A stretch of 7,784 nucleotides of DNA from Mageeibacillus sp. UBA1193 (GTDB taxonomy: Bacteria > Bacillota > Clostridia > Saccharofermentanales > Saccharofermentanaceae). Positions 1-5,615 of this stretch are shown here, piece by piece (the stretch's first letter is position 1; every line of letters starts with the position of its first letter). Under the pieces are notes generated by a model that did not search any database, was not told the origin of the DNA, and was given only the letters and a program-made list of their open reading frames with translations. Location of the stretch: the NCBI GenBank assembly GCA_002310155.1, contig DBYF01000014.1, forward strand, positions 1 through 7,784. Reading direction: 5' to 3'. Both the position numbers and the translations under genes were made by a program.

Positions 1-4
1 TTGT

Positions 5-286
5 GTCGGAGTTTGGTCGGAAGGATTTTAGGGATGTTTCCGACCTTACGTTGACCGGAGTGATTATGGTCGGAAGTTTTGTGTCGGGTTTTCCGACGAC
101 AAAAGCTCCAACAATCATTTAGTCTGAAATTCTTTGCTGTATTTTCCGACTGTGAAGCTTCCGATATGGTTTTAGTCGGAAATCTCATGCTGTCCTTTCC
201 GACCAGAAAGACAACAACAAAGATTTGGTCGGAAAGCCCTTAAGAAACTATCCGACTTAAATTCGCGTTTTAAGAATTTGGTCGGA
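5..286. repeat. 53-bp periodic array of inverted GTCGGA/TCCGAC half-sites
   Basis: Forward half-sites GTCGGA start at 16, 69, 175, 228 and 281, with the one-base variant GTCTGA at 122; each is exactly 53 bp from the next. Reverse half-sites TCCGAC start at 39, 92, 145, 198 and 251, also exactly 53 bp apart. One further GTCGGA at 5 is out of phase. The fuller consensus is TTTRGTCGGAA, 14 variable bases, TTTCCGAC, then 20 variable bases. Orientation alternates with start-to-start steps of 23 and 30 bp. The variable segments are largely unrelated between units, so this is not a recent tandem duplication, and 53 is not a multiple of three, so it is not coding. It could be a protein-binding array (53 bp is about five helical turns) or a string of RNA/DNA hairpins. 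The array may continue left of the window. I recognise no named family. The periodicity is seen directly; the function is unknown. Confidence 0.9.
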
Positions 287-298
287 GTTTGTGCCACT

Positions 299-335
299 AA
301 AAAAGCGAAACCGGGGACTCCGATTTCGCTTTTTT
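299..335. terminator. Bidirectional intrinsic terminator downstream of coaX
   Basis: A-run 299-304, stem arm GCGAAA 305-310, matching arm TTTCGC 324-329 and T-run 330-335. An inner CGG/CCG pairing (312-314 with 320-322) extends the stem past a C/A mismatch. It lies 28 bp past the coaX stop on the minus strand, where it reads as a stem followed by a U-run. Because A- and T-runs flank it symmetrically, it could also stop plus-strand transcripts coming out of the repeat array. Confidence 0.85.
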
Positions 336-362
336 CATTTCCTTCTTGAAAAGCACCCGCCC

Positions 363-1127
363 TCAGGCGTTCTTCCTGTAGACCTCCATGAGACCTTTCA
401 GGATGAGGTCCGGATCACAGTGGATCGTGTGGCGGCAGAGCGGAACGACGGTTGCGGCGTAGCGGCCGGTGGCCACGATAGTGCACTTGCTGCCGTACTC
501 TTCCTCGATGCGGTCGATCATGCCGTCGATCGCGGAAGCTGTCTGATACATCAGGCCGCTCTTCATGCTGTCGATGGTGTTGGTACCGATGACCTTCTTC
601 GGGGTCTCAAAGGCGACGCTCGGTAACTGGGAGGTCCGATCGCACAGCGCGTCAGCAGCGACGCCCATGCCGGCGCCAATGGACGTCCCGACGAAGGTCT
701 TCGTTTCATCGATAAGTGAGAAGGCGGTGGCAGTGCCCATGTAGACACTGATCTGCGGAACCTTGTACTCGCGGATACCTGCGACAGCGGCCATGATCAG
801 ATCCGATCCGACCTGAGCGGGATTGTCCGTCTTGATCTTCAGTCCTGTCTTTACGCCCGGTCCGACGATCAGGGGGGTAACGCCGGTGAAGCGTTCGATC
901 GCCGTGCGGATGACGTTGGTGACAGCAGGAACAACGGACGAGACGATCGCGCCGTCAACTGTCGTAAAGTCCAGACGGTTTACCCGGAGTGCCGTCTCGA
1001 TGAGCGCGGCATACTCCAGATCCGTAGCGTGTCTGTTTGTGGTCAGAAGTTCGGTGAAGAGGATCTCCTTATCATCGAAGCCTCCGAGAAGAATGTGGGT
1101 ATTTCCGATATCTACAGCCAGTATCAT
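363..1127 (-). CDS. coaX: Type III pantothenate kinase (CoaX family), with altered active-site motifs
   Basis: CoaX phosphorylates pantothenate with ATP in the cytoplasm, the first step of coenzyme A synthesis, and belongs to the ASKHA kinase fold. The 254 residues match the usual family length. The N-terminal phosphate motif DIGNT (D6-T10) is intact, as is DNPAQVGSD (101-109), which corresponds to the family's NPxxVGAD motif. The family GTAT stretch is present (131-134), but the residue usually Asp in VDFGTATT is Tyr129, and the following GG...PG and TGG motifs read GTSIGAG (147-153) and TGR (220-222). The start is supported by AAGGAG at 1135-1140, 7 nt upstream. It lies 80 bp after the ECF S gene on the same strand, so the two are probably co-transcribed and supply CoA precursor. 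Family assignment is firm; full catalytic activity is less certain because of these substitutions. Confidence 0.9.
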   Translation of the reverse strand: MILAVDIGNTHILLGGFDDKEILFTELLTTNRHATDLEYAALIETALRVNRLDFTTVDGAIVSSVVPAVTNVIRTAIERFTGVTPLIVGPGVKTGLKIKTDNPAQVGSDLIMAAVAGIREYKVPQISVYMGTATAFSLIDETKTFVGTSIGAGMGVAADALCDRTSQLPSVAFETPKKVIGTNTIDSMKSGLMYQTASAIDGMIDRIEEEYGSKCTIVATGRYAATVVPLCRHTIHCDPDLILKGLMEVYRKNA

Positions 1128-1207
1128 AAGTGTTCTCCTTAAGTAATGGTTGTTCCGTTGGATCGTTCATTCTTTTCCGGGGCAAAAGCACTTGCCTTCC
1201 CGATTAA
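1128..1207 (-). other. Intercistronic gap with small hairpin and coaX ribosome binding site
   Basis: This 80-bp gap separates the ECF S stop from the coaX start. It holds AAGGAG at 1135-1140, serving coaX, and a short stem (GGCAA 1181-1185 with TTGCC 1192-1196, 6-nt loop) with no U-run after it on the minus strand. I see no convincing promoter, so read-through from the upstream gene is the simplest reading. The hairpin may affect message stability or be chance. Confidence 0.4.
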
Positions 1208-1990
1208 TTACTCAGCAGCTGCTTCTGCTGCTTCTTCAACAGTTTCCTTAGCTTCCTCGGCAACTTCCGCTGCATCCTCAGCCGCTTCTTTTGCTTCTTC
1301 CTTTGCATCGTCAACCTTGTAGACAACACCGGAAGCCTTCTCGATAACATATGCCGGCTTCAGGGTTCCCTTGGCGATCAGGCTGGCCTTCTCGAGAGCC
1401 TCACCGATAGCACCTGTAACGATGCAGGTAACGATCAGCTCGAAGACGCAGTTGATACCAACGAATGCGAAGAAGAACAGGAGAATGTTCTCTGTCTTGA
1501 AGCCCCACTCGTTGACGGCATTGATGAATGTCTGGCTGTTCCAGAAGAAAAGGAGCAGAGAGCCCATGAAGAAGAGTGTGTTAAAGAGTGCTGCGGAAAG
1601 GCCGGTAACGAAATAACCGACGAGGCGCACGAGTGTCTTCTTTCTGTTTCTGAAAGCAGCGGCAACGAGACCTGCGCAGAGACCTGCGAGGATACGTGCG
1701 ACGATGCACATTACGAATGTAGCGAAGGGGTTGATGTCCATCAGGAATGTACCGAAAGCATCACCGCCGAAGCACTGGGCGAAGGAAGTGATACCGAATA
1801 CACCGCCGAGGACCGCACCGGCCCAAGGACCGAGAGCGACTGCGCCGATAGCTACCGGAATCATGAGAAGTGAGATAGAAACGGTACCGTACTTGAAGTA
1901 CCCGATGGGTGTGAACGACATGAGAAGCATGATCGCGATCAAAATGCCCATCAATGCAATAGTTTTTGTTTTCTGAGTTTGTTTCTTCAT
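1208..1990 (-). CDS. ECF transporter S component, probably for pantothenate, with acidic C-terminal tail
   Basis: S components are small membrane proteins that bind a vitamin and work with a shared EcfA/EcfA'/EcfT energising module. From ATG at 1990 the protein has 260 residues: a short basic N-terminus, then about six hydrophobic segments spanning roughly residues 9-205, with Gly/Ala-rich helices and the charged cytoplasmic loop RNRKK in the middle, as in the ECF_trnsprt family. The energising genes are not in the window, as is usual for group II systems. Pantothenate (PanT-like) is inferred only from the neighbouring coaX; riboflavin or another vitamin is possible. The last 35 residues (226-260) are almost entirely Ala, Glu, Asp and Lys, which is not typical of the family. 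A TTG six bases upstream is possible as a start but sits only 3 nt from the Shine-Dalgarno. Confidence 0.82.
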   Translation of the reverse strand: MKKQTQKTKTIALMGILIAIMLLMSFTPIGYFKYGTVSISLLMIPVAIGAVALGPWAGAVLGGVFGITSFAQCFGGDAFGTFLMDINPFATFVMCIVARILAGLCAGLVAAAFRNRKKTLVRLVGYFVTGLSAALFNTLFFMGSLLLFFWNSQTFINAVNEWGFKTENILLFFFAFVGINCVFELIVTCIVTGAIGEALEKASLIAKGTLKPAYVIEKASGVVYKVDDAKEEAKEAAEDAAEVAEEAKETVEEAAEAAAE

Positions 1991-1999
1991 AAGCAAACC

Positions 2000-2006
2000 C
2001 CTCCTT
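2000..2006 (-). promoter_or_regulatory. Ribosome binding site deciding the ECF S start
   Basis: AAGGAGG on the minus strand lies 9 nt before ATG 1990 but only 3 nt before the upstream TTG at 1996. This spacing favours the ATG. Confidence 0.8.
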
Positions 2007-2015
2007 TGTTATTAT

Positions 2016-2030
2016 TCCCCACGCCGGGGA
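2016..2030 (-). other. Short hairpin just upstream of the ECF S ribosome binding site
   Basis: A 5-bp stem (2016-2020 with 2026-2030, mostly C paired with G) closes a 5-nt loop. It ends 9 nt before the Shine-Dalgarno and has no U-run after it. A second hairpin further up the leader pairs 2072-2076 with 2086-2090 and can add two inner C-G pairs with a single bulged A in the RNA. These may structure the leader; I cannot match them to a known riboswitch class. Confidence 0.4.
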
Positions 2031-2133
2031 TACAATTACGCGGTGTCTGTTTTCCTGTGTCCCGTCTCCGTCAGATCCATGCGGTATCTGCGAAATAAGA
2101 CGTTTCTTTTACAGAAATACTTCAACCGATGCG

Positions 2134-2162
2134 ATTATATAATACAATTTCATTTTTGTCAC
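2134..2162 (-). promoter_or_regulatory. Sigma-A-type promoter for the ECF S-coaX unit
   Basis: On the minus strand, GTGACA (2162-2157) and a consensus TATAAT (2139-2134) are separated by 17 nt. Transcription would start near 2127, giving a leader of about 137 nt before ATG 1990. The -10 lies inside the perfect palindrome ATTATATAAT (2134-2143), so a TATAAT also exists on the plus strand at 2138-2143, but I see no good -35 for that one. Confidence 0.7.
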
Positions 2163-2220
2163 TTAATTACAGGCGTTTTGAGATACAATTCCTAATATAC
2201 GATGGCGGATTTCACCATAA

Positions 2221-2230
2221 AAGGAAAGGA
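2221..2230 (+). promoter_or_regulatory. Purine-rich ribosome binding site with two possible starts
   Basis: Two tandem AAGGA copies lie at 2221-2225 and 2226-2230. The second is 11 nt from TTG 2242, the lipoprotein start. The first is 8 nt from ATG 2234, which opens a nine-codon reading frame (MTSWRDVII) in another frame overlapping the lipoprotein start. The long frame has no upstream in-frame ATG or GTG before a stop at 2218-2220. Confidence 0.5.
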
Positions 2231-2241
2231 AAAATGACATC

Positions 2242-4896
2242 TTGGCGAGACGTAATCATCTAAAACTGAAGATCATCTCTTTGGCCATGGCAGCAGCCAT
2301 GCTGTCCGGATGCGCGCATCGTGCGGCGGATGAACCGTCGGAATCTCCTTCCCTTGTGAAAAAAGTGCAGACTGAGGAGACGGCTGCTACAGAGGCACAG
2401 ACTGTCCCCGAGGAGATCTTCTATAACTCACAGGATATTATTCTGAAGGGGCCGGACCCGGCCGGATATGAAGGGCGCCAGCCTTTCTTTAAAACCGTTT
2501 CCGAGCCGCAGTTTGCCGGTGACCGCATACTCGTTTCGATGTATTATTCTTACGATTCCGGAGATGATTCCGGAGATTCGATTACCGAGAATTACTGGGC
2601 GATCTTTGATCTTGACGGAACATATATCGGTAAGCTTGCGGATGTTTATCTTCCTTCCAATGCCAAATTCGCGAGAGCCTCGAACGGAGACTTTATCGCG
2701 GCATACGATACGTATGATGAAATCAACGGTTATGGTGACAACAGTGTTTATGTTGCCCGGTTTAATGCGAACGGCGAACTGATCTACGCGCCGAATCTGG
2801 TCTCCCGTGGAGATTATGCTTTCGTTAACGGCGTGGCGGTATCTGATGAGATCGGAACTCTTCTCGCAACGGATCACGATATCTTCCGTCTCGATGAGTA
2901 TGGATCCATCATCCAGGCGATCGATCTGGACTACTCCAGAAAGATCACATCCATTCTGGAAGAAAACGGAACTTTTTACCTGATGTTATCTATCGGTGAG
3001 GCTGATAATGCAGAGACCTGTGATCTCTATGAGATCAGCGCGTATAAACCGGACGAGCTGGCTCTGAAGCCGGTCAACAGGAACGCGGATAATCTCCTGG
3101 GCATGAAGATCTATCAGAATCCGGGATGCATTTATTCCGCGACGCGAAATGCACTGGGCAAGCTCGATGTTGAGAGTGGCGAGTTCAGCCGTCTCCTTGA
3201 CTGGAACCAGACAGACCTGGACCGCTCGATCCTTCTTTTCGGAAGTCTCCAGGTAATCAGCGAGGGTGAACTGTCCCAGACCGTGACCATGCTTCCGAAG
3301 GAAGAACGTCCGGGACTTTCACTTAATAATTCCAACATCATCCAGCCATCCGTGGCGCCTGATTTCGAGGAACAGCCGGAACAGCCTTATGTGTCTTCGC
3401 AGTATGCGCCTTCGGATTCTGTTTCTGAACCGGAAGATTTCATCGATGACCCGACGACAACAGAGGATACATCTTCTACCGGCGTTGTCGCGCCGGGAAC
3501 GTCTGACGCGAAGACAGAGGTCTGCATCACGACGATCGAATATACGGATCTCGGAAATGAAGCACATCTTATCAAGCTTGAGCCTGCTGCTTCCAATCCT
3601 CACTCGGGACAGGATGTAGTATGGGTCGGCGGTGTCGGCATCACCGACAGCGCTGTCATGAAGCAGTTTGCAGATTTCAATCTCTATTCCAAGGATGTCT
3701 GGGTAAAAGTCGTCGACTATGCGGACTTCCGCTATAACGGCGGTTTTGAAACGAAGCAGTATATGACCAAAGCACAGGAGAGCATGCTCACACAGATCAA
3801 CTCAGGTGTCGGTCCGGACATCATTTTCACAGTAGGTGAGTCAGGCCAGTTCGATAACAACAACACGCTGACGGATCTGAACGCGTATGTTGACGGCATC
3901 AACGGCATCGACAGAAGCAAGTACTTTGACAACGTTTTCCGTGCATTTGAGACAAATGGCAAACTGTACCAGATCCCGCTGGGCTTCCAGGTCCATGCCA
4001 TGGTCGGAAATACCACGATGGTAGACGGCAAGACAGAGATGAACTATCACGATTTCACTTCGTCGAATGGATTCCTGGACGATGGGACAAGACTTCTCAG
4101 CGGTTATACCCCGGAGATGCTCCTGAACATCTTTGTCGAAGGTGAGACAGGTACATGGATCAACTACGCTACGGATACAGTATCAGTTGACCACAGTTCA
4201 CTGATCGATCTTCTTGAACTGCTCCGGCTACAAAAACAGAATAGCAGTCAAGTTGTAGACGAGTTAATGAATGATCTCGAGATCGGACTGGATCCGTACC
4301 AGTTCTCCGGACTCGGTAATGTATACGATGGAAGCGCTGCGTTCTGTCCCGGAACGATGAATTCCGTTTACGAGTATGCTTCGGCATATGTGCGTGGAGA
4401 AGAGACCCGGTGGTACGGATATCCGGGCTCTGCCGGCTGCACACCGCTTGTTGATGCGCCGATGACCGCAGGAATCGCCGCGTATTCTACACAGAAAGAG
4501 AAGGCCTGGGAAGTGATCAGGTATCTTCTCGGAACCGAAGCGCAGGTCGATATCAACGATGTGACACTGACCGATGATTACTATCCGATGTCCGTGGTCC
4601 CGGTGAATATCCAGGCTGTGCGTGATCTCAGTCTGCGTAACAAAGCATCAGACCGTATCCTCGTTTTCGTATACTGTGATGATGGAGAAACGTTTGATCT
4701 GAACTTAGGCTCTTACGATGATATGATGAACGGCTATATTGAAGAATTGAAGAAACCGTTCAGACGCTATATCCGTGATGAGAAAGTGCTCAATGATGTC
4801 CGCAGAATAGTCGATTATTATCTCGATGGAGAAATCACCGTGACGGAAGCTGCCGATACGATCGAAAAGCACCTGATAGATATTGCCAATAGCTGA
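2242..4896 (+). CDS. Large lipoprotein: beta-rich N-terminal region fused to extracellular solute-binding domain
   Basis: The 884-residue product is probably anchored outside the membrane. It begins with a basic n-region (RRNHLKLK), a hydrophobic stretch and the lipobox LSGC, with Cys24 as the lipidated residue. Residues about 50-350 are beta-rich, with recurring strand-turn units such as DLDGTYIGKL and DEYGSIIQAIDL, suggestive of a propeller-like fold (inference). Residues about 376-425 are a Pro/Ser/Thr/Glu-rich linker. From about 455 a family 1 extracellular solute-binding protein pattern follows: an opening VVWVGG strand, GPDIIF, a LTDLNAY segment, a GKLYQIPLGF segment, and later an AFCPGTMNSVYEYA segment and a KEKAWEVIRYLL helix. 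The TTG start is chosen because it alone gives a complete signal peptide. No permease or ATPase gene lies beside it, so it may be an orphan binding protein or a sensor. Substrate unknown; sugars or oligosaccharides are common for this family. A possible -10 TACAAT lies at 2184-2189, without a clear -35. Confidence 0.8.
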   Translation: MARRNHLKLKIISLAMAAAMLSGCAHRAADEPSESPSLVKKVQTEETAATEAQTVPEEIFYNSQDIILKGPDPAGYEGRQPFFKTVSEPQFAGDRILVSMYYSYDSGDDSGDSITENYWAIFDLDGTYIGKLADVYLPSNAKFARASNGDFIAAYDTYDEINGYGDNSVYVARFNANGELIYAPNLVSRGDYAFVNGVAVSDEIGTLLATDHDIFRLDEYGSIIQAIDLDYSRKITSILEENGTFYLMLSIGEADNAETCDLYEISAYKPDELALKPVNRNADNLLGMKIYQNPGCIYSATRNALGKLDVESGEFSRLLDWNQTDLDRSILLFGSLQVISEGELSQTVTMLPKEERPGLSLNNSNIIQPSVAPDFEEQPEQPYVSSQYAPSDSVSEPEDFIDDPTTTEDTSSTGVVAPGTSDAKTEVCITTIEYTDLGNEAHLIKLEPAASNPHSGQDVVWVGGVGITDSAVMKQFADFNLYSKDVWVKVVDYADFRYNGGFETKQYMTKAQESMLTQINSGVGPDIIFTVGESGQFDNNNTLTDLNAYVDGINGIDRSKYFDNVFRAFETNGKLYQIPLGFQVHAMVGNTTMVDGKTEMNYHDFTSSNGFLDDGTRLLSGYTPEMLLNIFVEGETGTWINYATDTVSVDHSSLIDLLELLRLQKQNSSQVVDELMNDLEIGLDPYQFSGLGNVYDGSAAFCPGTMNSVYEYASAYVRGEETRWYGYPGSAGCTPLVDAPMTAGIAAYSTQKEKAWEVIRYLLGTEAQVDINDVTLTDDYYPMSVVPVNIQAVRDLSLRNKASDRILVFVYCDDGETFDLNLGSYDDMMNGYIEELKKPFRRYIRDEKVLNDVRRIVDYYLDGEITVTEAADTIEKHLIDIANS

Positions 4897-4912
4897 TTTT
4901 CCCGGTCTTTGT

Positions 4913-4935
4913 GAAAAGCACTAGTCCTGCTTTTC
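4913..4935. terminator. Hairpin between convergent genes, weak terminator candidate
   Basis: GAAAAGCA (4913-4920) pairs with TGCTTTTC (4928-4935) around a 7-nt loop. It sits in the 24-bp gap between the lipoprotein stop and the PAP2 stop and runs into the last PAP2 codons. The T-runs are inside the stem rather than after it, so it is not a classic intrinsic terminator in either direction. Confidence 0.4.
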
Positions 4936-5502
4936 CGATGGAACGAATTTCCTTTTTTCTTTTCTGAGTTCGATCTTTTTCTCGACCGTCGGGGTGAGTT
5001 TGATCGTCAGAAAACCGATGGCAAGTCCGAGAATGATCCCGGCCAGAACATCACTTGGGAAGTGAAGATAAAGATACATGCGCGAGTATGCGAGAAGCAG
5101 TGCCGCGGGGATAAGTCCGAATCCGAGTTTCGGGTGGTTATGTACGAGGATGACCGTAAGGATCGTCATCGTCATGGTATGTCCGGACGGGAACGAGTAG
5201 TCCTTAGGTGTCTTGACCAGAAGCAGGACTTCCGGCTTGATCCAGCATGGGCGGGCTCTCTGTACGAGGTTTTTGATGAGGAGTTCTCCGAGAAGAAGAC
5301 CGGTAAGCATTCCACAGGAAACCATGATGCCGTCTTTTCTCGTCTTTTTGATCGCGACGAGCATCGCCGCGTAGCAGACGAACATAAACGGGTCGCCGAG
5401 TGATGTGTAGAACGAGAAGAATTTGTCCCAGAAACCGGAACGCGCCATGGTCTGGAGAAAATCCAGGATATAGAAGTCGATACTCTGAATTGCCGAAAAC
5501 AT
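4921..5502 (-). CDS. PAP2-family membrane phosphatase (PgpB/BcrC-like)
   Basis: PAP2 enzymes remove phosphate from lipid phosphates such as undecaprenyl diphosphate or phosphatidylglycerol phosphate, at the outer face of the membrane. All three catalytic motifs are complete: K77-x6-R84-P85, PSGH at 105-108, and S140-R141-x5-H147-x3-D151. Several membrane helices surround them (about 38-52, 60-75, 110-121, 127-140, 152-168), and the last 20 residues are a Lys/Arg/Glu-rich cytoplasmic tail. Length from ATG 5502 is 193 residues, usual for small bacterial PAP2 proteins. This start is chosen because AGGAGAGG lies 8 nt upstream and a promoter just beyond. An in-frame extension to 5628 would cross that promoter. 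It converges on the lipoprotein gene and diverges from the zinc-ribbon gene. The exact lipid substrate cannot be decided here. Confidence 0.9.
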   Translation of the reverse strand: MFSAIQSIDFYILDFLQTMARSGFWDKFFSFYTSLGDPFMFVCYAAMLVAIKKTRKDGIMVSCGMLTGLLLGELLIKNLVQRARPCWIKPEVLLLVKTPKDYSFPSGHTMTMTILTVILVHNHPKLGFGLIPAALLLAYSRMYLYLHFPSDVLAGIILGLAIGFLTIKLTPTVEKKIELRKEKRKFVPSEKQD

Positions 5503-5510
5503 TTGTCTTA

Positions 5511-5518
5511 CCTCTCCT
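5511..5518 (-). promoter_or_regulatory. Ribosome binding site deciding the PAP2 start
   Basis: AGGAGAGG on the minus strand, 8 nt before ATG 5502. It fixes the start at this ATG rather than at the longer in-frame extension. Confidence 0.8.
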
Positions 5519-5535
5519 AACCTTTTTCTTAGTTG

Positions 5536-5563
5536 AGTGTAGCACATCTTGCCGATATCGCAA
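5536..5563 (-). promoter_or_regulatory. Extended -10 promoter for the PAP2 gene
   Basis: Minus-strand TTGCGA (5563-5558), 16 nt, then TACACT (5541-5536) preceded by TGC, an extended -10 form. The start of transcription would fall near 5530, giving a leader of roughly 28 nt. Confidence 0.6.
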
Positions 5564-5586
5564 CCTCGGAGGAAAAATGGTAGAAT
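5558..5586 (+). promoter_or_regulatory. Extended -10 promoter for the zinc-ribbon/TPM operon
   Basis: TAGAAT at 5581-5586 is preceded by TGG, an extended -10. A 17-nt spacer puts the -35 at 5558-5563 (TCGCAA), a poor match on this strand. Those same six bases are the -35 of the opposing PAP2 promoter. Transcription would begin near 5593, some 23 nt before the ATG. Confidence 0.5.
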
Positions 5587-5615
5587 ACACCTATCTGAAA
5601 ACGGAGAGTAAATGA

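Noticed and set aside
5..286. CRISPR array
   Set aside because: The conserved parts are short half-sites of 8-11 bases in alternating orientation, with two unequal variable gaps per period. There is no contiguous repeat of 23 bases or more and no cas gene in view.
291..626. 111-codon plus-strand open frame
   Set aside because: It runs through the terminator and antisense to coaX, has no ribosome binding site, and shows no recognisable protein.
1991..1996. TTG start for the ECF S component
   Set aside because: Only 3 nt from the Shine-Dalgarno; ATG 1990 has a 9-nt spacing.
2156..2189. Promoter TTGTCA/TACAAT for the lipoprotein
   Set aside because: The spacer would be 22 nt, too long for a sigma-A promoter; only the -10 is a candidate.
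2428..2877. 149-codon minus-strand open frame inside the lipoprotein gene
   Set aside because: Shadow of the real frame, with no ribosome binding site or recognisable motif.
4913..4935. Strong bidirectional terminator
   Set aside because: The T-runs are in the stem and no U-run follows on either strand, so it is listed only as a weak candidate.
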